Shown here one piece after another: positions 16,731 to 25,309 of a stretch of 64,000 bases of DNA. The position numbers and the translations under genes were made by a program. The stretch covers positions 62,001 through 126,000 of the forward strand of contig NZ_BNJJ01000006.1 of assembly GCF_016587435.1 (NCBI RefSeq), written 5' to 3'. The notes beneath the pieces are model-generated. The model was not told the origin of the DNA and made no database searches. It saw only the letters and a program-made list of their open reading frames with translations. The DNA comes from Dictyobacter formicarum. GTDB taxonomy: Bacteria > Chloroflexota > Ktedonobacteria > Ktedonobacterales > Ktedonobacteraceae. Every line of letters begins with the position of its first letter. Positions within the stretch are counted from its first letter, which is position 1.

Positions 16731-16756
16731 TTTGGTTGGCACATAGAGGTGAAGTT

Positions 16757-18796
16757 GTGACCAACCACAAAGGAGAACGCACACAGGTAACAGCATCCGA
16801 CATAGCACAAAGCTCCATCTCATCATTAGAGCCACCACCGTCTGTAAAGAGCGAACAGGCATCCTGGTATGCACGGTGCTGGTCTCATGTAAAGCGCTAT
16901 CCAATTCCGGCAGTCGCCCTCTTCCTGTTGTTCGTTAGCCTGCTCTTCTGGTTAGCACGACGTAGCGATCTGGCCAACTGGACCCTGCTGGGCATTATTA
17001 TCTGGGGCGGCATCCCTTTGCTGTGGGAAACGATCAGTCGGCTCTGGCACAGAGAGTTCAGCATAGATGTGATCGCGGCCATCGCTATCATTGGTTCACT
17101 TTTACTACATGAATACCTGGCGGGCGCCATTATAGTTCTGATGCTATCGGGAGGTGAGGCGCTGGAGGCCTTTGCGCTACGGCGCGCCCGCAGCTCGCTT
17201 TCGGCACTGGCCGAACGGGCGCCACGTACCACCCATATCTGGCAGGATAACCAGTTGAAAGATGTCACAGTAGAGACGATCGAACCAGGCATGACAGTGG
17301 TTATTAAGCCGGGAGAACTGGTGCCGGTCGATGGCATCATCGTGCAGGGCACATCAAACGTCAGCCAGGCCGATATAACCGGCGAGCCCATGCCGGTCCG
17401 TAAACAACCAGGCATGGGTCTGCTGTCTGGCAGCATCAACCTGGACGGCATCCTGGAAGTACGGGCCAGCAAACCCAGTACGGAAAGTAAATATGCTCAG
17501 ATTGTCAGGCTGGTGTCTGAGGCACAGGAGCAAAAGGCGCCGATTCATCGCCTGGCCGACCGCTACAGCATTGTCTTTACACTGCTCACGCTCATACTCG
17601 CCAGTGCAGCCTGGATCACGTCTGGCAATCAGGTATACGCGCTGGCTGTCCTGGTGGTTGCCACACCCTGCCCCCTGATCCTGGCCACGCCGATCGCCAT
17701 TATGTCAGGTATCAACATCGCGGCGCGCAATGGCATTATCGTCAAGAGCGGCTCAGCCATTGAGCAACTGGGGGAAGTCAAGATGGCGGTATTCGATAAA
17801 ACCGGTACGCTAACACTGGGCATGCCAAAGGTCTCCACAATCCTTCTGGACCCCGACGATCAGCAGGGAAACCCGTATACGGAAGCAGAGATTCTGGCCT
17901 ATACGGCCTCGGTTGAACAACTCTCGACCCATATCCTGGCTACTGCCGTCGTTACCGCGAGCCAGGAACGGCATATTCCCCTGTACACAACCAGCAACTT
18001 TGAGGAAACTTTTGGCAAGGGAGTTTGCGCCACCGTCATCAGCAACGCGCCTGCGGGAGAAATACCACAAACAGATAGCAAACAGCAGATCTCGGTCGCC
18101 GTGGGCAATCGTACATTTATGCGCATGATGAATATTCCACTACCAACATATTTTCTAGAGGAGAGAGAGCGCAGACGGGCACTGGGCCAGATTTGCAGCT
18201 TCGTCGCGATCAATGGGCAGATCAAGGCGCTCATCGTGATGGAAGATGTGCCTCGTCCGGAGATCCACCAGCTCTGTCCCGCGCTCAAACACGAAGGCAT
18301 TGAACAGACCATCCTGCTGACTGGCGATAGCGAAACGGTGGCCCAACAGATCGGACAGCTGGCCAGCATAGATCGCGTCATCTCACAGTGCCTACCCGAA
18401 GACAAAGTACGTGTGGTGCAGGATTTAGAGAACAAAGGGCACAAAGCCTTGATGGTCGGTGATGGCATCAATGATGCTCCAGCCCTGGCAACGGCAACCG
18501 TAGGGATGGCACTGGGAACGCAGGGACTCACCGCGGCCGCCAGTGCCGCCGATACTGTCTTGCTCTCAACCAACATCCTGCGCGTAGATACCGCAGTTTT
18601 CCTGGGCCGTCGTGTCATGCGCATCGCCAGGCAAGGTATCTGGATCGGCATGGGCTTGAGTGGCCTGGCCATGATCTTCGCCGCATTGGGCTATATTCCA
18701 CCCGCCGCCGGAGCAATCCTGCAGGAAGGGATTGATGTACTCGTAATCTTCAACGCGCTGCGTGTCAACGCCATTCGTATGCGAAAAAACAATTAA
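16757..18796 (+). CDS. P1B-type metal-transporting ATPase with TPCP motif (P1B-5-like)
   Basis: 679 residues from the GTG at 16757 (AGAGGTGA upstream; an in-frame TTG at 16736 touches the repeat). About eight membrane helices are visible. The ion-site helix reads ATPCPLILATP (Cys305), so the CPC of Cu or Zn/Cd pumps is replaced by TPC(P), the signature of the P1B-5 group that includes the Ni/Fe exporter Nia. The phosphorylation site is DKTGTLT (Asp347), the actuator motif DITGEPMP and the hinge GDGINDAPAL. There is no N-terminal metal-binding domain and no C-terminal haemerythrin domain as in Nia. It probably exports a transition metal such as nickel or iron; specificity is inferred. Confidence 0.9.
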   Translation: MTNHKGERTQVTASDIAQSSISSLEPPPSVKSEQASWYARCWSHVKRYPIPAVALFLLFVSLLFWLARRSDLANWTLLGIIIWGGIPLLWETISRLWHREFSIDVIAAIAIIGSLLLHEYLAGAIIVLMLSGGEALEAFALRRARSSLSALAERAPRTTHIWQDNQLKDVTVETIEPGMTVVIKPGELVPVDGIIVQGTSNVSQADITGEPMPVRKQPGMGLLSGSINLDGILEVRASKPSTESKYAQIVRLVSEAQEQKAPIHRLADRYSIVFTLLTLILASAAWITSGNQVYALAVLVVATPCPLILATPIAIMSGINIAARNGIIVKSGSAIEQLGEVKMAVFDKTGTLTLGMPKVSTILLDPDDQQGNPYTEAEILAYTASVEQLSTHILATAVVTASQERHIPLYTTSNFEETFGKGVCATVISNAPAGEIPQTDSKQQISVAVGNRTFMRMMNIPLPTYFLEERERRRALGQICSFVAINGQIKALIVMEDVPRPEIHQLCPALKHEGIEQTILLTGDSETVAQQIGQLASIDRVISQCLPEDKVRVVQDLENKGHKALMVGDGINDAPALATATVGMALGTQGLTAAASAADTVLLSTNILRVDTAVFLGRRVMRIARQGIWIGMGLSGLAMIFAALGYIPPAAGAILQEGIDVLVIFNALRVNAIRMRKNN

Positions 18797-18825
18797 GTAT
18801 TGCCGTGCGGGGAGGTTGGAAACTA

Positions 18826-18846
18826 CCGCAAGGGACGCACCTACGA
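18826..18846. repeat. Solo right arm of the GTAGGTGCGCCCC repeat, copy R3
   Basis: CCGCAAGGGACGCACCTACGA matches the right arm of R1 and R2 with one change. No left arm is seen between it and the ATPase stop, so the copy is partial. Confidence 0.65.
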
Positions 18847-18869
18847 AGCTTTACACAGGAAGCAGGCAT

Positions 18870-18933
18870 TGTGATGGTTTTGAGAGGTCAGCCAATCTAC
18901 AGTGACATGTTCGAGATATCAAAGTTTTACTGT
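18870..18933 (+). promoter_or_regulatory. Stress-island promoter/operator, site C (upstream of usp at 19004)
   Basis: TGTGA (18870), TGAGA (18881), AGTGA (18901) and CGAGA (18912) keep the 11/20/11 spacing and are followed after 11 bases by TACTGT (18928-18933). The downstream half-sites are weaker than in site B. It should drive usp 19004, the fusion protein gene at 20056 and usp 21909 as one transcript; the predicted leader is about 64 bases. Confidence 0.8.
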
Positions 18934-19003
18934 TTCTGTAGAAGCAAATAGCCATAAATATCCGGGAACAGCTCTTCCCTGATCTGACAGAAGGAGAAGC
19001 GCG

Positions 19004-20011
19004 ATGTTTCAAAAAATCTTAGTGCCGTTGGACGGATCAGAACGTGCAAAGATGGCACTGCCCGTTGCGGCACGCATAGCCAGATCCACGGGAGCATCCC
19101 TGCTCCTGGTACACGTTGTCTATCCGCCCATTGAATATACTCGCTATCCACATGTACTGGCGACTCCCATGGAGCTCGATACCCAGTTTGCCGAAGCGGA
19201 GACTGAGCTGGCCCGTAGCAATTTACGCCAGATTGCTATGTCTGATCTCCTGGCTGGCATCGAGATCGAAATACAGACCATCATCTCAACTAATGTTGCT
19301 CAAACGATTCTTGAGCTGGGCACAAAGGCCCAGGTGGATCTGATCATCCTCTGTAGCCATGGCTATACAGGCCTGAAGCGCTGGGCCCTGGGTAGCGTGG
19401 CATATAAGCTGACACGTAGCAGTCCCATTCCGCTCCTGGTGCTGCATGAAAACCAGGAAAGTCGCACTCGCATCTATACAACACGGCCACAGCCATTGCA
19501 TGTGATGGTCGCGCTGGATGGCTCCTTGCTTTCTGAAGCTGCCCTGGAGCCAGCCATACAGCTGGGCGTTGCCCTGTCTGTACCCGAGTCAACCACACTC
19601 CACCTGGTTGAGGTACTCCCATTTCCAGCCAGACGTGGTCATATTACGCCAACCCATCACGCCATCGAAGAGGCGCAAAAACGCATCATAGCCGATACAC
19701 AGCTTTACCTGGAAGAGGTAAAAAAGAAGCTCATGAGCAGCAGCCTGGCCTACCATAATCTGCAGATCACAACCTCCGTGCTGATCCATGAGGATGTCGC
19801 AGGGACCCTGATGGAGGTAGCAAAAAACCCGGCCACGCAGGCCGCAAGCATACCCGATACGGATCACATCGACATGATTGCTATGACAACTCATGGGCGC
19901 AGTGGACTGGAACATTGGGCACTTGGCAGTATCACCGAGCGGGTCCTTGATACAACCAGCCAGCCACTACTGATCGTGCATGCCAATGTCGAACAGCCCG
20001 CACCAGGCTAA
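19004..20011 (+). CDS. Two-domain universal stress protein
   Basis: 335 residues; AGAAGGAGAAG lies just upstream of the ATG. Domain 1 has CSHGYTGLKRWALGSVAYKL and domain 2 TTHGRSGLEHWALGSITERV. Domain 2 contains a longer charged loop (about residues 215-245) than the copy at 14543. It heads a three-gene unit with the fusion protein at 20056 (44-base gap) and usp 21909 (38-base gap). In M. tuberculosis the homologous type of fusion protein, Rv2004c, is likewise next to a usp gene (Rv2005c). Confidence 0.93.
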   Translation: MFQKILVPLDGSERAKMALPVAARIARSTGASLLLVHVVYPPIEYTRYPHVLATPMELDTQFAEAETELARSNLRQIAMSDLLAGIEIEIQTIISTNVAQTILELGTKAQVDLIILCSHGYTGLKRWALGSVAYKLTRSSPIPLLVLHENQESRTRIYTTRPQPLHVMVALDGSLLSEAALEPAIQLGVALSVPESTTLHLVEVLPFPARRGHITPTHHAIEEAQKRIIADTQLYLEEVKKKLMSSSLAYHNLQITTSVLIHEDVAGTLMEVAKNPATQAASIPDTDHIDMIAMTTHGRSGLEHWALGSITERVLDTTSQPLLIVHANVEQPAPG

Positions 20012-20055
20012 ACGGAGATAGGTAGGTATACGTACAAAAATGGAAGGAAAATGTT

Positions 20056-21870
20056 ATGCCGATCCATCGTTCCACTAACAAGATTGCTGAGCAAGAGTCG
20101 GAGCATGCGTTTGCACATATGCTCCATGCGCTCCTCAAGCGGCAGGCCTTTCCTTTTGTTTATGAGACGGGAGAAGATCCATACCTGATTCAGACGCACG
20201 CTTCGGCGGTCATTATCACACCTGACTATGTGTATAAGCTGAAAAAACCACGTGATTTTGGCTTCTTTGACTACTCAACCATTGACCAGCGCCGCCACTT
20301 TTGCCAGCTAGAAGTACAACTGAATAGCGCGCTGGCACCCGGCGTCTACCTGGGTGTAGCCCCGGCCATTGAGAAGCCAAATGGGACGCTCTGCTTTGGA
20401 GACACGTATCCTCCCGCCAGCGAGCCCACCCCTGGCCATCTCCCCAATGCATCAGGAACGATTATTGACTACGCGGTTGTCATGCGTCGTCTGCCCGAAA
20501 GCGCCACGCTGCATGCGTTATTGGAGGCGGGCAAGGTCACACCCGAGCTGATGGGGGAGATAGCCCATGTGGTAGCACAATTTCATAGCCACACGCCAAC
20601 CAATGACTACATTTCGAAAGCTGGCAGTATCCAGGTAATTCGTGAGAACTGGGGCGAGAATTTCCGGCAGATGCGTCCATATTGCGGGCGCACCATTTCA
20701 CGCAAGACCTATACGGCCCTGCAGCATTATATCTATCAATGCTTAAAACATGACAAAGAACTGTTTCGACAGCGCTTCATGCATGATTATATCCGGGATT
20801 GTCACGGCGATCTGCGACTCCAACACATCTATGTGCTACCCGAGGAATACCAGGCCACGCTACCACGCATCATATTGCTGGACCGTATCGAGTTCAACGA
20901 GCGCATCCGCTATGGCGATGTAGCCAGTGAGGTCGCATTCCTGTACATGGAACTAGATTTTGCCTGGCGTCCCGACCTGGCACATATCTTCCTGACACGC
21001 TATATAGCGGAGACCGGAGATGCATCACTGATCAAGCTGCTCCCATTCTATGCCTGCTATCGGGCCTGCGTACGCGGCAAGGTCATCTCGTTCCTGCTGG
21101 ACGATTCAGAGGTTGGTCCAGAGCAGCGTACAAAAGCGCAACTGGAAGCCAGCGAGCTATTCAAGCAGGCGCTACGCTATACCAGGTGTTCATCCCAGCC
21201 ACACCTGATCATCGTTGGTGGCGTCATGGGAAGTGGTAAAAGCACTATCGCCCGGCAACTTCAGGATGAATACGCCTATGCGCTACTCTCAACCGATAGC
21301 ATCCGTAAACAGCTGACCCATCTGCCGCCAGACCAACCACAGGCGGAACAGTTTGGCGCCGGCATTTATGATCCTTCCTGGACCAGGCAGACATACGCGG
21401 CACTGAACGAGCGGGCGCAGGCCTATCTTCAGCAGGGCTACTCGGTGATTGTGGATGGTACCTACTCGCGTCGCGCCGATCGCCAGGAGATCGCGCAAGC
21501 AGCGGTTCAGCACGGAGCCAGCGTTATTTTCATTGAATGTATCTGTCCACGCGAGGTCACGTTACAACGCCTTGACCAGCGCTGGCGCAGCCGCATCGCT
21601 GGCGAGCCAGCCTTAGCAGGCGCGACCAACGCCTCCGATGGGCGCCCCGAGCTCTACGATACGCAGGTGGCACACTGGGAAGCGTTCGATTCCGGGCAGG
21701 AGCCCATGATCAGACATATTGCCTTATCTACCACCGGCTCCCAGCAAACCAACATGGAAGCACTACAGCACAGACTTCATCCCCTGCTGACAAATATGCC
21801 CGAGGGGAAAAACAGCACCTTAAAGGCGGAATATCTTAACAACGTATCACAGTCATCCTTGCATATATAA
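20056..21870 (+). CDS. APH-like kinase / P-loop ATPase fusion protein (Rv2004c-like)
   Basis: 604 residues in two parts. Residues 1 to about 370 resemble aminoglycoside-phosphotransferase-fold proteins: the catalytic loop is HGDLRLQHIY (from residue 250) and the metal-binding region is LLDRIEFNERIRYGDVASEVAFLYMELDF. Residues about 380-560 form a zeta/AAA-type P-loop kinase domain with GGVMGSGKST (388-397) and a later DGTYSRRADRQE segment. This architecture is that of Rv2004c, a DosR-regulon protein of unknown substrate. Small-molecule kinase activity is likely, but antibiotic resistance should not be assumed from the fold. It sits between two usp genes in one operon. Confidence 0.85.
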   Translation: MPIHRSTNKIAEQESEHAFAHMLHALLKRQAFPFVYETGEDPYLIQTHASAVIITPDYVYKLKKPRDFGFFDYSTIDQRRHFCQLEVQLNSALAPGVYLGVAPAIEKPNGTLCFGDTYPPASEPTPGHLPNASGTIIDYAVVMRRLPESATLHALLEAGKVTPELMGEIAHVVAQFHSHTPTNDYISKAGSIQVIRENWGENFRQMRPYCGRTISRKTYTALQHYIYQCLKHDKELFRQRFMHDYIRDCHGDLRLQHIYVLPEEYQATLPRIILLDRIEFNERIRYGDVASEVAFLYMELDFAWRPDLAHIFLTRYIAETGDASLIKLLPFYACYRACVRGKVISFLLDDSEVGPEQRTKAQLEASELFKQALRYTRCSSQPHLIIVGGVMGSGKSTIARQLQDEYAYALLSTDSIRKQLTHLPPDQPQAEQFGAGIYDPSWTRQTYAALNERAQAYLQQGYSVIVDGTYSRRADRQEIAQAAVQHGASVIFIECICPREVTLQRLDQRWRSRIAGEPALAGATNASDGRPELYDTQVAHWEAFDSGQEPMIRHIALSTTGSQQTNMEALQHRLHPLLTNMPEGKNSTLKAEYLNNVSQSSLHI

Positions 21871-21908
21871 GTCCTAAACATTCTTTGTTGGTAGGAGAGG
21901 AGAGAAAA

Positions 21909-22952
21909 ATGAATGCTCAAACCAGTATGCTCCACTTCAACAAAATTCTCGTCCCGCTGGATGGCTCACCGCTAGCGGAGGAAGCAATCGCACTGGCGGC
22001 ACAGATCGCACACGGCAGCAAAGCTGAGTTGCTGCTGCTGCGCGTTGTTCCTCCATCCAGTTGCGTTCCACTCTATCCAGTCACACCGATGGATCTCACA
22101 GAGCCCATGGAGGAAACCGCCTTTACAAACGCGCGTACCTACATGGAGGAGGTGATCCCGCGCGCGCATATCGATACGCTCAAAGTGCAAACAGATGTTT
22201 TGCTGGGAGGGGCGGCCAATACAATCGTCGATTATGCCCTGCAGCAAGGCGTGGGCCTGATCGTGATGCGCAGCCATGGAGAAACCGGCCTTACCCGCTG
22301 GATCATGGGCAGTACAGCGCAACAACTAGTGCGCAACAGTCCGGTTCCGGTACTCGTGATGAACAGACCACAGAATCAGCCGCTGCGCTTCCAGCACACG
22401 CCACGGGTCCTGATCGCCCTTGACGGCTCTCCCCTGGCAGAAGAAGCGATTGCCCCAGCCGCACTACTGAGCTCGGCCCTGGCACATCCTGGCAATGGTG
22501 CCATCCATCTGACACGGGTCGTTCAGCACCTGAAGCCGCATGGACGTCAAACGAAGGAACAGATAGTGCACATCAACAAAGAATATCGAGCGGAGGCCGA
22601 AGATTACCTTAAACGCATCAAACAACGCATAGATGCAGGATTCCTGATGCCGCTCAAGCTGGCGATTACGACTTCGGTGGTGACCTATACGGATATCGAG
22701 GATATTACCAGGCGTATCATCGAAGAAAGCTTATGTATTGGAGACGCGCCGGGATTTACAGGTTGCGACATCATCGCCATGAGCACGCATGGACGTCACG
22801 GTTTCCAGCATCTGCTGCTGGGTAGTTTTACGGAAGAAGTGTTTGATGCCGCCCAGAGGCCTCTCCTGGTCGTCCATGCCTCAAGAACAAAAGAGATTCG
22901 ACAAGCCGAGGACACAGCACAACGGCAAACAAGCGATGTGCCAATCATATAA
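21909..22952 (+). CDS. Two-domain universal stress protein
   Basis: 347 residues from the ATG at 21909, behind GGAGAGGAGAG. A short leader sequence of about ten residues precedes the usual FNKILVPLDGS. Motifs are RSHGETGLTRWIMGSTAQQL and STHGRHGFQHLLLGSFTEEV; the second is the least typical of the intact ones. It closes the three-gene unit that begins at 19004. A pair of mutually exclusive hairpins lies 50-110 bases after its stop. Confidence 0.92.
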   Translation: MNAQTSMLHFNKILVPLDGSPLAEEAIALAAQIAHGSKAELLLLRVVPPSSCVPLYPVTPMDLTEPMEETAFTNARTYMEEVIPRAHIDTLKVQTDVLLGGAANTIVDYALQQGVGLIVMRSHGETGLTRWIMGSTAQQLVRNSPVPVLVMNRPQNQPLRFQHTPRVLIALDGSPLAEEAIAPAALLSSALAHPGNGAIHLTRVVQHLKPHGRQTKEQIVHINKEYRAEAEDYLKRIKQRIDAGFLMPLKLAITTSVVTYTDIEDITRRIIEESLCIGDAPGFTGCDIIAMSTHGRHGFQHLLLGSFTEEVFDAAQRPLLVVHASRTKEIRQAEDTAQRQTSDVPII

Positions 22953-23001
22953 CAAACACAATGACTACCAACCAGCCTCAACGTATGGCGTCTCAACCGC
23001 C

Positions 23002-23061
23002 ATGCCAATCATTTCTTGTTTAGCGCACAGGAAATGATTGGCATAGCATACAAGAAATGAT
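23002..23061 (+). promoter_or_regulatory. Two mutually exclusive hairpins between usp 21909 and usp 23141
   Basis: The left arm at 23002-23015 pairs perfectly with 23031-23044 (14 bp). Bases 23008-23018 of the same arm can instead pair with 23051-23061 (11 bp, ATCATTTCTTG against its complement). One segment with two partners is the layout of an attenuator, though neither hairpin has a T run. No stress-site motif lies in this spacer, so usp 23141 may depend on read-through or on this element. Confidence 0.45.
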
Positions 23062-23140
23062 AGAACAAGGCATATACTGCTGCTCTATCGTGGTGGATAA
23101 ACCAGGGAACCCACTGCAAAAATGTGAAAAGAGAAAGGCG

Positions 23141-24097
23141 ATGTTCAAGCACATTCTTGTTCCTCTGGATGGGTCAGCGCGGGCAGAGCAAGCCTTGCCA
23201 GTGGCCGCTCGTATTGCACGTGCAAATCACAGCACGCTGGTATTGATTGAATCTATCGATCCTATCGATGAGATGGGATTGTCAACCCTTCCTCGCGAAC
23301 ATTTGCTCCTGGATATAGAGAAATTGTATCTGCATAACATTGCACGCAGTCCAGAATTAGCAGGCATAGAGATTATCACGCTGGCCCGTATCGGTATACC
23401 TGCTGAACAAATTCTGCTGGCAATTAATACCCACCCAATAGATCTGATTGTAATATGTAGTCATGGCCGGACCGGCTTGAAACGCTGGGCGATGGGTAGC
23501 GTCGCCCAGAAAATCTCGCGCTACAGTCGGGCGCCGGTACTCGTGCTGCAAGAAGATGACCAGCTGCGACAACAGCTGCGTGCGCCTCATCCTTCAACTG
23601 TACGCATCATGGTCGCCCTGGACGGCTCTGAGCTGGCCGAAACGGCCATCGTGCCGGCAGCACATCTCAGCATGGCGCTCTCCGCGCCAGTTACGGGAGC
23701 GATCCAATTAACCTATGTCATACACCTGCCATCATCATTTGAATATGGACAAGAAGATAGTGTCTCCAGAGCACTCAGGAAAGAAACACCTCCAGCGCAG
23801 GCCTATTTACAAACAGTCGAGCGACAGGTGAGGGAGGGCGTGTTCGGCCCGCTCCACCTGGACATCAGCACCGTCCTGGCGCACGATCTAGATGTGGCCG
23901 GTAAGTTACTCAAAATAGCTGAATGCAGTGAAGAGCCAGCCAGCCACGATCGCTGTCAGCTGATCGCCTTAACAACGCATGGGCACAGAGGTCTACAACG
24001 CTGGATCACAGGTAGTGTCACCGAACGCATCCTATCCAGGACGGAAATATCTTTACTGGTTGTCAGGCCACCACAACATAAGCAGCCGAGCATATAA
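23141..24097 (+). CDS. Two-domain universal stress protein
   Basis: 318 residues from the ATG at 23141 (AGAAAGG upstream), beginning MFKHILVPLDGSARAEQALPVAARIARANHS. Motifs are CSHGRTGLKRWAMGSVAQKI and TTHGHRGLQRWITGSVTERI. The opening is nearly identical to those at 15584 and 28160, which suggests recent duplication within the island. Unlike most units here it has no TGTGA/TGAGA promoter; the upstream spacer contains the alternative hairpins. Confidence 0.93.
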   Translation: MFKHILVPLDGSARAEQALPVAARIARANHSTLVLIESIDPIDEMGLSTLPREHLLLDIEKLYLHNIARSPELAGIEIITLARIGIPAEQILLAINTHPIDLIVICSHGRTGLKRWAMGSVAQKISRYSRAPVLVLQEDDQLRQQLRAPHPSTVRIMVALDGSELAETAIVPAAHLSMALSAPVTGAIQLTYVIHLPSSFEYGQEDSVSRALRKETPPAQAYLQTVERQVREGVFGPLHLDISTVLAHDLDVAGKLLKIAECSEEPASHDRCQLIALTTHGHRGLQRWITGSVTERILSRTEISLLVVRPPQHKQPSI

Positions 24098-24183
24098 AAC
24101 TATGCGCTGGCTCAACCATCCTCAACGATGCGCCCGCCTGGTAGCTGTGCACAGCCAGGAGAATGGCATCCCATCCATTCTTT

Positions 24184-24247
24184 TGTGATGGTTTTGAGAC
24201 ATGCTCGCACATCACGAGATATCAGTGAGAGATATGCGGGCTATGTT
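24184..24247 (+). promoter_or_regulatory. Stress-island promoter/operator, site D (upstream of the 77-residue gene)
   Basis: TGTGA (24184), TGAGA (24195), CGAGA (24215) and TGAGA (24226), then 11 bases and TATGTT (24242-24247). The first 16 bases are identical to site C except for no change in TGTGATGGTTTTGAGA. It should drive the 77-residue protein and the YbaK-like gene; the predicted leader is about 76 bases. Confidence 0.82.
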
Positions 24248-24329
24248 TCTAACCAGGAAAGTTGATAGCAGACGAAAAGAGAACCTGGACAACAGGAAGC
24301 TTTTGAACATCCAGAAGGAGAAAGTTATC

Positions 24330-24563
24330 ATGAAGCCGGAAGAGATCACATCCACATGTAACGAATACTATGATCTGATTAGCGTCCTCTACCATATGCT
24401 TGAAGGAGCCTGGAAATATGATAATTTCCGTAAGGATGCGGAGAGAGCCGGTGATCAGCAGCTGGCACAATTCTTCCACGAAGCACAGCTAGAGGAATGC
24501 AAAAGAGCGGCACGGGCCAAGGAACTATTGCGAGAACGCATTGGCATAGCGGTTCCCCATTAG
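24330..24563 (+). CDS. Small helical protein of unknown function
   Basis: 77 residues from the ATG at 24330, which has AGAAGGAGAAAG upstream; a longer frame from 24201 would run through the promoter and is rejected. The sequence is predicted all-helical, acidic at the start, with YYDLISVLYHMLEGAWKYDNF, then FFHEAQLEECKRAARAKELLRERI. The spacing of Glu, His and Gln residues is reminiscent of a half-ferritin-like hairpin, but no complete metal site is visible. Its own copy of the stress promoter and strong ribosome site argue that it is a real member of the stress response. The family is not recognised. Confidence 0.75.
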   Translation: MKPEEITSTCNEYYDLISVLYHMLEGAWKYDNFRKDAERAGDQQLAQFFHEAQLEECKRAARAKELLRERIGIAVPH

Positions 24564-24580
24564 TGTACCCTCATCAAAAA

Positions 24581-24620
24581 CCAGGAAAACGCTGTATACC
24601 GAGCCGCAGCGCTTTTCTGG
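24581..24620 (+). terminator. Imperfect hairpin after the 77-residue gene
   Basis: CCAGGAAAACGCTG (24581-24594) pairs with CAGCGCTTTTCTGG (24607-24620), with one bulge on each strand. No T run follows. It may reduce rather than stop transcription into the YbaK-like gene. Confidence 0.4.
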
Positions 24621-24684
24621 TCAATAACGCCGCACAGGCGTGAGTAGTTGTGCCATCAAAAACAGCTCCCGAGGAGGTTTAGCA

Positions 24685-25164
24685 ATGCAGTGCAAAGAAA
24701 AAATGGAAACGTATCTCCACGAAAATCAGGTTCCATTTCAGGAGCAGCGGCACGCGCGTACGTTTAGCGCCCTGACAATAGCGGAGTGCGAACACATATC
24801 TAGCAAGAAAACAGCCAAAACAGTCATCATACAGATTGATGGAAAGATGATGTGCTTTGTCTTACCAGCTGCATACTACGTTGATCTGGATAAAGTACGC
24901 GCCATCATGGGCACTAAAGATGTACGGCTGGCCCACGAAGATGAGTTTGAGCTATCCTTTCCCGACTGTGAGTTAGGCACCATGCCTCCCTTTGGCAATC
25001 TCTATGGCATACCGGTCTATGTAGACACAAGCCTGACGGCCGAAGATTCCATGACGTTCCCAGTTGGCACCTATACAGATACCATGAGCATCCAGTATGC
25101 CGATTTTGATCGTCTGGTACATCCACACGTCGCCATATTCGCCCGGTCTCACGTAGATATGTAG
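24685..25164 (+). CDS. YbaK/ProX-type aminoacyl-tRNA deacylase-like protein
   Basis: 159 residues; GAGGAGG lies nine bases before the ATG at 24685. The YbaK fold is recognised from HARTFSALTIAECEHISSKKTAKTVIIQIDGKMMCFVLPAAYYVDLDKV and GTMPPFGNLYGIPVYVDTSL, the latter matching the family's G-x-x-P-P-F-G substrate-pocket motif. Such domains hydrolyse mischarged tRNA, mainly Cys-tRNA(Pro) or Ala-tRNA(Pro). The TAG stop codon is part of the GTAGGT end of a palindromic repeat, so the natural C-terminus may have been altered slightly. It shares site D with the preceding gene. Confidence 0.8.
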   Translation: MQCKEKMETYLHENQVPFQEQRHARTFSALTIAECEHISSKKTAKTVIIQIDGKMMCFVLPAAYYVDLDKVRAIMGTKDVRLAHEDEFELSFPDCELGTMPPFGNLYGIPVYVDTSLTAEDSMTFPVGTYTDTMSIQYADFDRLVHPHVAIFARSHVDM

Positions 25165-25309
25165 GTGCGCCTTTGCGGGCGCTTGCTCGCTTCTCACTCG
25201 AAACCGCTCCCCAATTGTTTTTCGGGAGCGGTTTGATTCGATGCATAACGTTATTATCGTTTGTTTTTCGTGCGGGAAGAGCAAAATTGCCCGCAAGGGG
25301 CGAACCTAC
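25161..25309. repeat. Palindromic GTAGGTGCGCC repeat, copy R4 (long form)
   Basis: GTAGGTGCGCCTTTGCGGGCG at the left end and CGCAAGGGGCGAACCTAC at the right end enclose about 110 bases. An internal 11-bp hairpin (AAACCGCTCCC at 25201 against 25224-25234) could act as a two-way terminator. Both convergent neighbours end in TAG codons formed by the repeat ends (25162-25164 and the complement of 25306-25308). Confidence 0.75.

Noticed and set aside
24201..24329. N-terminal extension of the 77-residue protein
   Set aside because: It would be translated from the promoter region upstream of the -10; the ATG at 24330 has the strong ribosome site.
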